Source: Hymenobacter citatus
GTDB taxonomy: Bacteria > Bacteroidota > Bacteroidia > Cytophagales > Hymenobacteraceae
NCBI RefSeq assembly: GCF_014333615.1
Contig: NZ_JACSCY010000004.1
Span: 310,001-374,000, forward strand
Direction: 5' to 3'
Length of the DNA stretch: 64,000 nt
Under the pieces are notes generated by a model, which worked only from the letters and a program-made list of their open reading frames with translations, searched no databases and had not been told where the DNA came from. The position numbers were made by a program, and so were the translations under genes. This document shows, piece by piece, positions 8,782 to 17,916 of the stretch; within the stretch, counting starts at the first letter, position 1; each line of letters opens with the position of its first letter.

Positions 8782-10485
8782 CTACTCAGTGGCGGCTTTG
8801 CGGCGGCTGGTTTTAGGAGCACGTTCGGCGCCCATTTCCAGCAGCTCATCGGCACGCTCCGACTTGCCTACCCAGCTCACCGAGTAGAGGTCCCGGCGCC
8901 GGTCGCGGAGGTTGCGCACGGCACCGCTGGTGTTCAGGTCCTTCAACAGGTCCAGGTCCAGGTCGGCTATTAGGGTCATTTCGGTGTTGGGTGTGGCCTC
9001 GGCCACAATGGCATCGTGGGGAAAGGCGAAGTCGGAGGGGCTGAACACGGCGCTCTGCGAATACTGAATGTCCATGTTCTCGACGCGCGGCAGGTTGCCC
9101 ACCGAGCCGGTAATGGCCACGTAGCACTCGTTTTCGATGGCGCGGGCCTGGGCACAGAGGCGCACGCGCTGGTAGGCGTTCTTGGTATCGGTCCAGAAAG
9201 GCACAAACAGGATTTTCATGCCTTCGTCGCTCAGCATGCGGGCCAGTTCGGGGAATTCCGCATCGTAGCAAATCAGAATGCCAATTTTGCCGAAATCCGT
9301 ATCAAAGCATTTCAGCTTGTCGCCGCCGCGCATGCCCCAGTAGCTGGCCTCGTCGGGGGTTACGTGCAGCTTGTACTGCTCGTCTACGGTACCGTCGCGT
9401 CGGCATAAGTAGCTGACGTTGTATAGCTTGCCGTCTTCATAGAGCGGCATGGAGCCGGCAATGACGTTGATGTTGTAGCTCACAGCCAGCTCCATCATCT
9501 TGGTTTTGATGGGCTCGGTGTAGGCCGACATCGAACGGATAGCCACCGACGGCGACTCTTCGTTGGTAAGGGCCATCATGGGCGCGTTGAAGAACTCCGG
9601 GAACAGCACGCAGTCGGCCTTGTAGCCCGATACGGTGTCCACGAAAAACTCCATCTGCTGGAAAAAATCTTCCAGATTCTGCGTGGCGCGCATCTGCCAC
9701 TGCACAATGCCAATGCGCACGTTCGACTTCTGGTTACCAATCAGCTTATCGGTTTCCTCATCGTAGTACACGTTAATCCACTCCAGCAGGGTAGCGTAGG
9801 CTTTCGACTCGGAGTCGTAGGGGAGGTAGCCCCGGATGAGCTTGCGTACATAGAAGTCGTTGGCCAGCTGGAAGGTGAGGATAGGGTCGGTGAGTTCCTT
9901 GTTGCGCACCATCTCCACGTACTTGGCCGGGGTCATCTCGTTGGCGTAGGCCGCGTAGCCAGGAATCCGACCGCCAGCCACCATGGCGCGTAGGTTCAGG
10001 TTTTCGCATAGCTCCTTGCGGGCATCGTAGAGGCGGCGGCCCAGGCGGAGCGAACGGTACTCGGGATCCACAAATACATCCACGCCGTAGAGCGTGTCGC
10101 CGTTGGCATCGTGGGTGTCGAACTTGCCGTTGCCCGTAATTTTGGCGTAGGTGTGTTTGTCGCCAAACTTGCTGTATTCCACGATGATAGCCAGTGCAGC
10201 GGCTACCACCTGGCCGTTGTCTTCGATGCAGATCTGGCCTTCCGGAAATTTCTTCAGCAGGTTGTTGTACTCGTCTTGGGCCCAGGCGCCTTCCATGTTG
10301 GAGTACACCTTGTCCATGATTTCCTTCACGGCCTTAAAGTCGCCGCGCTTCAGGGTGCGCAGGACCAGCTTGTGGGCCGGAATTGCGGTAGGCGTCATCA
10401 GCTCGGGGGCGGCGGGCATGCCAGGTAGAGTTTGTTTTTTGGCGTGGCCGCCGTTGGTTTTCGTGTTAGGACTTGTTGCGGGCAT
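8782..10485 (-). CDS. Bifunctional GNAT acetyltransferase / carbon-nitrogen hydrolase fusion
   Basis: This 567-aa protein is a natural fusion. Residues 1-35 are a linker; 38-210 form a GNAT domain, with the acetyl-CoA loop around YRSLRLGRRLYDAR; 255-530 form a nitrilase-superfamily domain. The Glu-Lys-Cys triad is visible: E297 in LFPEFFN, K372 in YKLHVTPDE and C406 in ICYDAEFPE. The nitrilase superfamily hydrolyses or transfers amide nitrogen. This fusion is a recurrent family whose substrate I cannot state. The Lys-rich C-terminal tail is low complexity. The gene is monocistronic between convergent RDD and divergent small lipoprotein genes. Confidence 0.93.
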   Translation of the reverse strand: MPATSPNTKTNGGHAKKQTLPGMPAAPELMTPTAIPAHKLVLRTLKRGDFKAVKEIMDKVYSNMEGAWAQDEYNNLLKKFPEGQICIEDNGQVVAAALAIIVEYSKFGDKHTYAKITGNGKFDTHDANGDTLYGVDVFVDPEYRSLRLGRRLYDARKELCENLNLRAMVAGGRIPGYAAYANEMTPAKYVEMVRNKELTDPILTFQLANDFYVRKLIRGYLPYDSESKAYATLLEWINVYYDEETDKLIGNQKSNVRIGIVQWQMRATQNLEDFFQQMEFFVDTVSGYKADCVLFPEFFNAPMMALTNEESPSVAIRSMSAYTEPIKTKMMELAVSYNINVIAGSMPLYEDGKLYNVSYLCRRDGTVDEQYKLHVTPDEASYWGMRGGDKLKCFDTDFGKIGILICYDAEFPELARMLSDEGMKILFVPFWTDTKNAYQRVRLCAQARAIENECYVAITGSVGNLPRVENMDIQYSQSAVFSPSDFAFPHDAIVAEATPNTEMTLIADLDLDLLKDLNTSGAVRNLRDRRRDLYSVSWVGKSERADELLEMGAERAPKTSRRKAATE

Positions 10486-10688
10486 ATCAAGAAGATTGAA
10501 TTTCAGTAATATAGAGCAGTCTGAATACTGCTTGCTTGGGTACGCCTACGTAGAAACAAGCGCAGTTGATACTAAAACTACGGATGTGACAGAGCAGAAG
10601 GCAACTAGTGGGCGCACAGTATTCTATAACCTCCTACCCTGCGGATTCGTTTCGATAAACATACTCCTTACCCTAATCCTTGCTTCCA

Positions 10689-10922
10689 ATGTCTACTCTT
10701 CGCCTTGCCTTCCTGGGGCTACTGGCCGCCGCGGCCAGCCTCAGCGCCTGTAACTCTACGCCCTCCGATTCAGCCACTACTTCCGACGCCGCTGTGGTAG
10801 TACGCCAGGATTCCACCCAGCGTGATTCCGTACCAACTATGCCCGCGGCCGTGCCCTCCACTGAGTACACGTCGCCCAATACCGTCGTGACTGAATCGGC
10901 CGACAGCCTACACAAAGAGTAA
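10689..10922 (+). CDS. Small Ser/Thr-rich lipoprotein
   Basis: This 77-aa product starts at the ATG at 10689 rather than an upstream TTG. It has a signal sequence with lipobox LSAC, so Cys is lipidated. The mature part is rich in Ser, Thr, Asp and Val and looks disordered (SADSLHKE at the end). I recognise no domain. A strong terminator follows directly, supporting a real short gene. Confidence 0.65.
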   Translation: MSTLRLAFLGLLAAAASLSACNSTPSDSATTSDAAVVVRQDSTQRDSVPTMPAAVPSTEYTSPNTVVTESADSLHKE

Positions 10923-10940
10923 GTAGGCAACAAACCAATA

Positions 10941-10990
10941 AAAAGCCGTTCGCCATTTCTTTAATTGAAGAAGAGGCGAACGGCTTTTTT
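10941..10990 (+). terminator. Rho-independent terminator after small lipoprotein
   Basis: Stem AAAAGCCGTTCGCC pairs with GGCGAACGGCTTTT, with an AT-rich 20-base loop, ending in six T residues. Confidence 0.88.
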
Positions 10991-11147
10991 GTGCCTGTTG
11001 GAAGGCGAATAGAGCGGGTAGAGTTGTATGTAAGGCTTTGTATATCATATGGTTAAATCTTTTAACATAGCACTGCATGCTACATCATGTGCCAGTTCTG
11101 TAACTTACTGCCTCACGGATATAGAGAGTAGTGTATACTAACGCTTC

Positions 11148-11909
11148 ATGGAATTAGAATTACGGAGCCTTACCAAATCATTTGGGGCCAAAATAGTGCT
11201 GCGCGACTTGAGTTTGCGTGCTGAAACCGGGTATTGTGTGGGCGTTGTGGGCCGCAATGGTGCTGGAAAAAGCACACTGTTCAACTTGTTGGTGAACGTG
11301 CTGCTACCCTCCTCAGGCGCTATTGTGCTGGATGGGGAGCTGCTGGGCGAGACGTTTCCGGTGGCTGTGAAGCGGCGCATGGGCGCGCTCATCAATCAAG
11401 GCCATTTAGTGGAGCAGCTCACTGCCGTGGAATACCTACGGTTCGTGGCCCGGGTATACGACCTGCCCAACGCCACCAGCCGCATTGAAAGCCTGCTGGG
11501 GCATTTGCTGGAAGAGTTTGAGCAGGTGCGCACTAAGCGGCTTAGCTCCTTTTCGACGGGCATGAAGCAGAAGGTGGCCGTGGCCGCCTGCCTGCTGCAC
11601 CGCCCCGAGCTACTGATTCTGGACGAGCCTCTCAACGGCCTCGACGTGTTTTCGGCCGAGCGGGTGCTGACGCTGCTGGGCAGCTACCGGAATCAGGCCC
11701 TCACGTTCATTTCGTCGCACAATCTGGCGCACATCGAAAAAGTAGCAACTCACCTACTCATTATCGACGAGGCCGAGGTGAAGTTCTGGGGTACGATGCA
11801 GGAGTTCACGCAAGACCGCGACGCCTACCTTTCCGATGCGCTGCTGCAACTGCTGCAACCCACTGTTTCCACCCACGACCTCACATGGCTCACCAACCAG
11901 GCCGTTTAG
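11148..11909 (+). CDS. ABC transporter ATP-binding protein
   Basis: This 253-aa protein has Walker A GRNGAGKST, a degenerate signature region LSSFSTGMKQKVAVA, Walker B LLILDEPLNGLD and the H-loop FISSHNLAHIE. The layout is that of a single-domain nucleotide-binding subunit of an exporter or antibiotic/bacteriocin-type ABC-2 system. Its 3' end overlaps the downstream permease gene by 25 bases, so the two are coupled. The signature differs from canonical LSGGQ (SFSTGMKQK), which is common in this subclass. Confidence 0.92.
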   Translation: MELELRSLTKSFGAKIVLRDLSLRAETGYCVGVVGRNGAGKSTLFNLLVNVLLPSSGAIVLDGELLGETFPVAVKRRMGALINQGHLVEQLTAVEYLRFVARVYDLPNATSRIESLLGHLLEEFEQVRTKRLSSFSTGMKQKVAVAACLLHRPELLILDEPLNGLDVFSAERVLTLLGSYRNQALTFISSHNLAHIEKVATHLLIIDEAEVKFWGTMQEFTQDRDAYLSDALLQLLQPTVSTHDLTWLTNQAV

Positions 11910-13270
11910 GTCACTTCCTACCCTATCTGCTGGGCCGGCAACTGCTGGCGGTGTTCTGGCCCGCTGGCGAGCGTCGGGTAGCCACACTCTTAATCGGCAT
12001 CACAGTAGGTTTGTATAGCTTGGGATTGGGCTATTTGCTCAATCACGCTGATACAATACCAGGCGTCGCGCTTCCTAAGCTGTTGGCAGCCATCAACACC
12101 ACGCTTTTTGCTACGGTATTGATGGCTGATTTCCTACCCACGTACCGCACTGTAGAGCGGCCACTGCCCGAGCCGCTACCCGTGTCGGCCCGCTTGAATG
12201 CGGTGACGGCCTTCGTGCTCGATCTGGTGTCGGTGCGGCGGGCAATGAGCCTGCTGTTCCTGCTGCTGGTAATGGCGGTGGCCCCAACGTTTTGGCAGCC
12301 GTTGGGCCTGAGCTTGCTGGTGTGGCTGAGCGCAGCTGCTCTAAGCTTCACTATGCGACTGCTGCTGTCGGTAGGGCGCTGGCGGCACCCGTTGTTTTGG
12401 CTGAATTTGCTGTGTCTGCTAGCAGCGGTGTTCTGGCTGGGCGGCGGCCTGGGGTGGCACCTGCCCATTTCTACAAACTGGCTGCGGGCGCTGGCCGTGG
12501 CCGGGCCGCTGCTGCTGTGGGTAACGGCGCTCAAGTTGGTAGCGCCCCGTTTCAGCGCCCGTTATATGGTAGAGCGCACGACCGAGCCAACCGAGAGCCG
12601 GTGGCAAAACCGACTCTCGCCGGAGTGGAAATTGTATTTGCGCAAAACCTGGCCGGTATTGCTAATGGGCGTCAGCTTCAAGCTTATTATGCTGGTGGCG
12701 ACGGGCATCCTGCTCCGCAAGGGCGACGCAGGCTTTATGAAGTCTCTGTTTTATTTCTCGTTCCTGCCGGTCATCAGCTTCACGTACGTCAACAACAACC
12801 TGCTGGGCTACTGCTGGGTGGCTACCACCAACGAACTGGAGCGCTTAGGCCTGACGCCGCGCTTGCTGACCAGCTACCTGCGGCTGGTGCTGCCAGTAGT
12901 GGTGGTTGATTGCCTGTTGTCGGCTGGGGTGCTGCTGGCCTTGTTTCCGCAGGACCAGTGGCAGCAGCTACCACTGCTGCCGCTGGCCTCGCTGCCGCTG
13001 CTGGCCTTGGGCTTGTGGGGAAGTCTTTACAAAGCGAAGCCAATCCGTAAAAATGTAGATTTCAGCAACATGCGCAACAACGCCTCTACCCTGATGAATC
13101 TATTGAGCATTGGGCTGGCCGCCGCGCTGTACCTGATGCCGTGGTGGTGGGCACGGGTAGCGCTGGCGCTGGTGGTGACGCTCACGGCCGTGGTACCAGT
13201 GCGTCGTATTCTCTCCAACCATGGTCCTACCCGCCGCCAGCTCTGGCACAAGCTTATGCAGGCGCAATAA
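11885..13270 (+). CDS. ABC transporter permease-like membrane protein
   Basis: This 461-aa protein has about ten to twelve predicted membrane helices and no other domain. It begins inside the end of the ATPase gene (start at 11885, overlap 25 bases), the typical arrangement of a two-component ABC exporter. A conserved soluble stretch (LSPEWKLYLRKTWPVLLMGV) precedes the second helix cluster. The substrate is unknown; I infer the permease role from context and topology. Confidence 0.8.
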   Translation: MAHQPGRLGHFLPYLLGRQLLAVFWPAGERRVATLLIGITVGLYSLGLGYLLNHADTIPGVALPKLLAAINTTLFATVLMADFLPTYRTVERPLPEPLPVSARLNAVTAFVLDLVSVRRAMSLLFLLLVMAVAPTFWQPLGLSLLVWLSAAALSFTMRLLLSVGRWRHPLFWLNLLCLLAAVFWLGGGLGWHLPISTNWLRALAVAGPLLLWVTALKLVAPRFSARYMVERTTEPTESRWQNRLSPEWKLYLRKTWPVLLMGVSFKLIMLVATGILLRKGDAGFMKSLFYFSFLPVISFTYVNNNLLGYCWVATTNELERLGLTPRLLTSYLRLVLPVVVVDCLLSAGVLLALFPQDQWQQLPLLPLASLPLLALGLWGSLYKAKPIRKNVDFSNMRNNASTLMNLLSIGLAAALYLMPWWWARVALALVVTLTAVVPVRRILSNHGPTRRQLWHKLMQAQ

Positions 13271-13293
13271 GCCGTTCGAATTGAATATGAACG

Positions 13294-13371
13294 GTGTAGA
13301 GACGCATACTTGCGTCTCGTCGTTGAACAACCATCATCAGCAACGACGAGACGCAAATAGGCGTCTCTGCA
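13294..13371. repeat. Intergenic palindrome, family R4 (copy a)
   Basis: The left arm, with AGAGACGCATACTTGCGTCT then CGTCGTTG, is matched at 13340-13371 by its near-perfect inverse. It lies between convergent ABC permease and scoB genes. Confidence 0.85.
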
Positions 13372-13416
13372 CCATGCAACCAGCAATGATGATTGGCTGC
13401 TGATAGCCTACCTTCC

Positions 13417-14073
13417 TCACAGCTGCATTTCCGGCACCTCGCCCTGTGGCACCACCAGACGGCCGGCGGTGGCGGCTTGTATTTGCGCTACCGATACGCC
13501 CGGTGCCCGCTCGCGCAGCACAAAGCCGTCGGGCGTCACGTCGAGCACGGCCAGCTCCGTCACGATTTTCTTCACGCAGCGTACGCCCGTGAGGGGTAGG
13601 GTGCAGGCGGGTAACAGCTTGCTGCTACCATCGCGGGCTGTGTGCTGCATGGCCACGATGATGTTGCGGGCCGAGGCCACCAGGTCCATGGCGCCGCCCA
13701 TGCCCTTCACCATCTTGCCCGGAATCTTCCAGTTGGCAATGTCGCCGGTTTCGGATACCTCCATAGCGCCCAGAATCGTCAGGTCTACGTGCTCCCCCCG
13801 GATCATGCCGAAGGAATCGGCGGAGCTGAAGATGCTGGAACCGGGTAGGGTAGTCACGGTTTGCTTGCCGGCGTTGATGAGGTCGGGGTCTACCTCGGCT
13901 TCCGTCGGAAACGGTCCCATGCCCAGCAGCCCGTTCTCGGATTGTAGCTCTACACTGATGCCTTCGGGAATGTAGTTGGCCACCAGGGTAGGAATGCCAA
14001 TACCGAGGTTGACGTAGTACCCGTCGCGTAGCTCCTGGGCAATGCGTTGGGCTATTTGATTTTTGTTCAACAT
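13417..14073 (-). CDS. scoB: 3-oxoacid CoA-transferase, subunit B
   Basis: This 218-aa protein has the B-subunit start [17 protein letters not shown] and the catalytic region [12 protein letters not shown], with E46 as the expected nucleophilic glutamate of class I CoA-transferases. Together with subunit A it moves CoA from succinyl-CoA to acetoacetate or a related 3-oxoacid. Its ATG lies 2 bases beyond the right edge of an inserted element; without that element it would begin 2 bases after the scoA stop. Confidence 0.93.
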   Translation of the reverse strand: MLNKNQIAQRIAQELRDGYYVNLGIGIPTLVANYIPEGISVELQSENGLLGMGPFPTEAEVDPDLINAGKQTVTTLPGSSIFSSADSFGMIRGEHVDLTILGAMEVSETGDIANWKIPGKMVKGMGGAMDLVASARNIIVAMQHTARDGSSKLLPACTLPLTGVRCVKKIVTELAVLDVTPDGFVLRERAPGVSVAQIQAATAGRLVVPQGEVPEMQL

Positions 14074-14075
14074 AG

Positions 14076-14546
14076 TTTTTTCGCGCAGAGCGCGCAGAGT
14101 TTCGCAGAGCCAGATTAGAGGCCATTTACCAGGCGGGAAATCTGGTCGCGAAGAAGATTAGTATTGAAATTGAGGAGCAGTCCTAACTTATAGTTGGCCA
14201 ACTTAAGATAGGTAAGCAGCTGTTTGTGATGCACGGGTAGCAGCAATGGACTTGAGCTCAACGACTACTTTATTTTCTACCAGTAGGTCGAGTCGAAAGC
14301 CCAAATCCAGTTTTACGTCGTCATAGATTACGGGAATAGGTTTCTGTATTTCTACATGCAGTCCCATTTTGCGAAGCTCGTATGCCAGCACGGCCTCATA
14401 TACTGATTCCAGCAGCCCCGGCCCTAAAGCAGTGTGTACTGTAAAAGCAGCTTTTAAAATGCGCTCAGAAATTTGATTTTCATGCATAAACAAAAAGGCT
14501 CAAAATTTCCGGCTCTGCGAAACTCTGCGTACTCTGCGCGAAAAAA
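14076..14546. mobile_element. 471-bp inverted-repeat element carrying a GxxExxY gene, inserted between scoA and scoB
   Basis: The ends are 36-bp terminal inverted repeats, 14076-14111 and 14511-14546, matching at 34 of 36 positions. Both read TTTTTTCGCGCAGAG from the outside and end CAGAGTTTCGCAGAGCC, with CG in one arm and TA in the other at two positions. Inside is only the frameshifted GxxExxY gene, no transposase, so it would be non-autonomous. The element starts directly after the scoA TGA and ends 2 bases before the scoB ATG. I see no obvious target duplication. Confidence 0.75.
14115..14487 (-). pseudogene. GxxExxY family protein, frameshifted
   Basis: The frame from the ATG at 14487 contains the family motif in LGPGLLESVYEAVLAYEL and VPVIYDD-type and GFRLDLLVENKVVVELKS blocks, then breaks after SIAA and stops at 14203. 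In the next frame the family's C-terminal block continues at once: PVHHKQLLTYLKLANYKLG and then [17 protein letters not shown], ending in TAA at 14115. So one base has been gained, or two lost, near 14235-14250. The full-length product would be about 123 aa. GxxExxY proteins are a widespread small family of unknown function with a nuclease-like look. Either a real pseudogene or a sequencing error. Confidence 0.85.
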
Positions 14547-15242
14547 TCAACCCCGCACCGTGCGCTGCTCAATCCGCTTCTCGTAGCTCTTCCCCTCGAA
14601 AATGCGCTGCACAAAGATGCCGGGCGTGTGAATGTGGTTGGGGTCTAGCTCGCCGGCCGGCACCAATTCCTCCACTTCAGCCACCGTTATTTTGCCGGCC
14701 GTGGCCATCATGGGATTAAAGTTGCGGGCCGTGCCTTTGTAAATGAGGTTACCGGCTGTGTCGCCGCGCCAAGCTTTCACGAGGGCAAAATCGGCGTGCA
14801 GGGCGGTTTCCAGCAGGTACATTTTGCCGTTGAACTCCCGACTTTCCTTGCCTTCGCCTACCTCTGTGCCATAGCCGGCGGGCGTGTAGAAGGCCGGAAT
14901 GCCCGCGCCGCCCGCCCGCACACGCTCGGCCAGCGTGCCCTGCGGAATCAGCTCGACCTCCAGCTCACCGCTCAACAGCTGGCGCTCAAACTCAGCGTTT
15001 TCGCCCACGTAGCTGGAAATCATTTTGCGCACCTGCCGGGTTTGCAGCAGCAGCCCAATGCCAAAGTCATCGACGCCGGCGTTGTTGCTGATGCACGTGA
15101 GCTCCCGCACACCTAGGCGCAGGATTTCCTGAATGGCGTTTTCGGGGATGCCGCACAGGCCGAAACCGCCCAGCATCAGGGTCATGCCATCGGTGAGGCC
15201 CGCCAGTGCCGCCTGGGCATTGGGTACTACTTTGTTGATCAT
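14547..15242 (-). CDS. scoA: 3-oxoacid CoA-transferase, subunit A
   Basis: This 231-aa protein carries the A-subunit block [16 protein letters not shown], followed by [19 protein letters not shown] and the [20 protein letters not shown] segment. It forms the catalytic enzyme with scoB, acting in ketone-body or 3-oxoacid use. The gene begins 24 bases after the CarboxypepD_reg-like gene stop on the same strand, so it could be read through from it. Its TGA is the first codon outside the inverted-repeat element. Confidence 0.93.
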   Translation of the reverse strand: MINKVVPNAQAALAGLTDGMTLMLGGFGLCGIPENAIQEILRLGVRELTCISNNAGVDDFGIGLLLQTRQVRKMISSYVGENAEFERQLLSGELEVELIPQGTLAERVRAGGAGIPAFYTPAGYGTEVGEGKESREFNGKMYLLETALHADFALVKAWRGDTAGNLIYKGTARNFNPMMATAGKITVAEVEELVPAGELDPNHIHTPGIFVQRIFEGKSYEKRIEQRTVRG

Positions 15243-15266
15243 GGGTAGGGTGGGTAGAGGGGTAAG

Positions 15267-16475
15267 TTAGCGTTTCCTACGCAACTCCGGCGCCGGGGGC
15301 TGGTAGTCCTGGGGCAGCAGCTCGCCTACCCGCTCGAAGCCCCAATAGCCTTCCGTCACTACCGCGCCCAGGGTTCGGATTACGCCGGCAGCCGTTACCT
15401 CCGCTTCGGGTGTGCGCAGCTGCACCACCGAGCGTTGCGCACGAATATCGGCCCTGGAACCCGGAAACAGCCGCTGATATGCCGGGTCTTTCTCTTCGCC
15501 TTCATACGTTACAGCCAGCAGACCCCGGAACCGCAGCCACGTTTGGGGTGGTGCATATCGTCGCAGGCTGTCATTGGGTAGCGCATCGGGGCTAAGGGCC
15601 GACGTGATGGGCGGCTCGCGCAGGGCGTGTACCACGGCCATGGGTAGGCCACGGCTTTGCACGCCCAACGTGCTGCGCGTTAGCATGTAGTTGACGGCCC
15701 AGGTGCGGCGTTGGTTTTCCTCGCGCTGCAAGCGCTGCACCCGAAAGCCGGCTTCAGCTACCTCATCGTGGTACACACTGCGCAGGAAATGCATGAATGA
15801 GCCCTGATACGCGCGCTGGCGGTTTTCGGCCCACCGCCGACGCTGCCGCTCGTTGCGCGGCGTCAGGTCCTGAAAGCTGACCTGGCTATCGGTATAGGTG
15901 GTTTGCTGCCCATAGTTCACCCAAAAATCCAGGTCGTAAAACGTGATGCGGTAGCCCAGGGCCTCATTGTCGACTTGAAGCTGGTAGGGTGTGTACGCCG
16001 TGAGGACATCTTTTTTGTCGTCGTATTCTACCACCACGCCATCCGGGTTGCGGATTTTACACTGCTTCGAGAAAGACGAGCTGCCCAGGAAACGTTGCGC
16101 AAACCGGGCGTAGTCGGCGGGGCGGTTGCGGTGGGGGCGCACCACCACTTCGCTCAGCTGATTGGTGGTGGGCGCCAGTTGAATGATAAAGGTCTGCGGG
16201 GCGTCGGCTACTGTGATAATCTGTTTGTAGAGCTGGTAGCCCAGGTAGGAAACCACCAGCGTGTAAGAGCCCGGTTTCAGGGTAGGAAAAGCGAATTTTC
16301 CTTGTGCATCCGTAGCGTTGCCTACGGTGGTATTAGCAAAAAAAACGTTAGCCATTTCCAGCGGCTTGCTGGTTTGGGCGTCAAGCACTTGGCCGCTTAG
16401 TGTGCTTTGTGCCGATGCGTGTGTATGCACCAGCGCAAATAGAATCAATAACCCAAGTTGGTAGATATAACGCAT
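15267..16475 (-). CDS. CarboxypepD_reg-like domain secreted protein (paralogue 1)
   Basis: This 402-aa protein starts at the ATG at 16475; an upstream GTG is less likely because the signal peptide begins at MRYIYQLGLLILFALV. After cleavage (ASA-Q), residues of about 25-105 form a CarboxypepD_reg-like beta sandwich (LSGQVLDAQTSKPLEMANV and GKFAFPTLKPGSYTLVVSYLGYQL). The rest is a conserved ~300-aa region without a named domain that I recognise, with FLGSSSFSKQCKIRNPDG. It shares that layout with the next gene, a tandem paralogue. Likely periplasmic or outer-membrane associated; function unknown. Confidence 0.85.
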   Translation of the reverse strand: MRYIYQLGLLILFALVHTHASAQSTLSGQVLDAQTSKPLEMANVFFANTTVGNATDAQGKFAFPTLKPGSYTLVVSYLGYQLYKQIITVADAPQTFIIQLAPTTNQLSEVVVRPHRNRPADYARFAQRFLGSSSFSKQCKIRNPDGVVVEYDDKKDVLTAYTPYQLQVDNEALGYRITFYDLDFWVNYGQQTTYTDSQVSFQDLTPRNERQRRRWAENRQRAYQGSFMHFLRSVYHDEVAEAGFRVQRLQREENQRRTWAVNYMLTRSTLGVQSRGLPMAVVHALREPPITSALSPDALPNDSLRRYAPPQTWLRFRGLLAVTYEGEEKDPAYQRLFPGSRADIRAQRSVVQLRTPEAEVTAAGVIRTLGAVVTEGYWGFERVGELLPQDYQPPAPELRRKR

Positions 16476-16506
16476 TTTATAAAACACTATAAGTTACCTA
16501 AACAGA

Positions 16507-16595
16507 CGTATAGACGCATCGTTGCGTCTCGTCGTTGCAGTCGTTGCACGCTACGTGGCGCCGCCGAAAAGACGCGTCTTCGCGTCTTTTCGGCG
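16507..16595. repeat. R4-type half element plus a separate 15-bp hairpin
   Basis: The stretch contains TAGACGCATCGTTGCGTCTC and CGTCGTTG like the R4 left arm, but the matching right arm is missing. It is followed by a perfect independent hairpin at 16562-16595 (15-bp stem CGCCGAAAAGACGCG, loop TCTT). It fills the gap between the two CarboxypepD_reg paralogues and the hairpin could end transcription of the upstream one. Confidence 0.65.
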
Positions 16596-16616
16596 TCCTG
16601 TTAAAGGATTTTAGCG

Positions 16617-17816
16617 CTACTGCTTCGGCGGAATATAGTCATAGGGCAGCATTTCGCCCATTTTCTCGAAGCCCCAGTAGCCATCGTTGTAAATGGCCAG
16701 CGGATGCGCCAGACGGCCGTTCGGAAAAATCTGCACGGCGGGCATCTGCAGGTACAGCGTCGATACCTCCTCGGTGGGGGCGGGGCCAGGTTGCAGCTGA
16801 CCGGGTACTTCGGGCCGGTAGCGCGGGTCGGGCTTTTCGGGGAGGTAGGTGATTTGCAGCAGATCGTGGAAGCGCAGCTGGCAGGTATCGGCTACCAGTT
16901 GGCGCAGGCTATCGATGGGTAGAGGGCGGGTATAGAGGTAGCCGTAGCTGCGCGGCTCCTGCCGTTGGCGCTGCAACGAGTCGGGCAGTACCAACGATTG
17001 GCCGGGTGGCAAGGTAGCCAGCAGATGCTGCATGAGGCTATCGGCGCGGGCCCGGCGCGGGTTGTCCACAATGCGCAGCTTCTGCACCCGAAAGCCCTGA
17101 TCCTCTACCTGGTTTTCGTACACGCTGCGCAAGAAATGAATCTGCGAACCGTGGTAGGCTTGCTGGCGGTTGCTGGCCCAGCGGCGCTGCTGCCGGGTGT
17201 TGCGGGCGCGCATTTCCTCAAATACCGGCGAGCCGTAGAATTGCACAAACTGTCGCTTAAAATTGACCGAGAAGTGTAGGCCGTAGTATTTCACACGGTA
17301 GCCCAGCGCCCGATTTTCTACCAGCACAAACTCCCGGCTAGTGGCCGTCAGCTCATTGGCCTGTGGGTCGTAGTCCACCAGCACGTCGTCGGGGTTGCGG
17401 ATGCGGCACTGCTGCGAGAACGTGGTGGAGCCCAGAAAAAGCTCCTCAAATTTGCGGTAGTCATCGGGGTTGTTCTTGTGCGGGCGCACCACCACTTCGG
17501 CCAGTTGCTGCGCAGTAGGCAGTAGTTGTGGGTTGATAGTCAGGCTCTTGTCTTGCACCAGAATAGCCTTGCGGTAGAGCTGGTAGCCGAGGTAGGAAAC
17601 CAGCAGCTCATACGGCCCTGGCGCCACGCCGCGTAGCTCAAACTTACCTTGTGCATCAGTGGTAGCACCGTAGGTAGTATTGGCCAGAAACACGCTGGCA
17701 AACCCCAGCGGCTCGTGCGTAAGCGAGTCGCGCGCCACGCCGCGCACGGTGATTTGGGCGTTGATTGCCGTAATTGAGCCGAAGAAAAGCAGAAGCAGGA
17801 AACCAACGCGTTGCAT
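16617..17816 (-). CDS. CarboxypepD_reg-like domain secreted protein (paralogue 2)
   Basis: This 399-aa protein has a signal peptide ending in INAQ and a CarboxypepD_reg-like domain with GKFELRGVAPGPYELLVSY. Its long C-terminal part is alignable with paralogue 1, as in FLGSTTFSQQCRIRNPDDV against FLGSSSFSKQCKIRNPDGV, and GYWGFEKMGEMLPYDYIPP against GYWGFERVGELLPQDYQPP. These are tandem duplicates that have diverged. Function unknown, probably at the cell surface. Confidence 0.85.
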   Translation of the reverse strand: MQRVGFLLLLFFGSITAINAQITVRGVARDSLTHEPLGFASVFLANTTYGATTDAQGKFELRGVAPGPYELLVSYLGYQLYRKAILVQDKSLTINPQLLPTAQQLAEVVVRPHKNNPDDYRKFEELFLGSTTFSQQCRIRNPDDVLVDYDPQANELTATSREFVLVENRALGYRVKYYGLHFSVNFKRQFVQFYGSPVFEEMRARNTRQQRRWASNRQQAYHGSQIHFLRSVYENQVEDQGFRVQKLRIVDNPRRARADSLMQHLLATLPPGQSLVLPDSLQRQRQEPRSYGYLYTRPLPIDSLRQLVADTCQLRFHDLLQITYLPEKPDPRYRPEVPGQLQPGPAPTEEVSTLYLQMPAVQIFPNGRLAHPLAIYNDGYWGFEKMGEMLPYDYIPPKQ

Positions 17817-17916
17817 AGCCAGGGAATGAGTTTGGCTATACTACGAAAGTTTCGTAGAAGTTTCGATACAGGTAATGTGGCACCTATGGCACGGGGCACA
17901 GCCCCGCGCCATGCGC

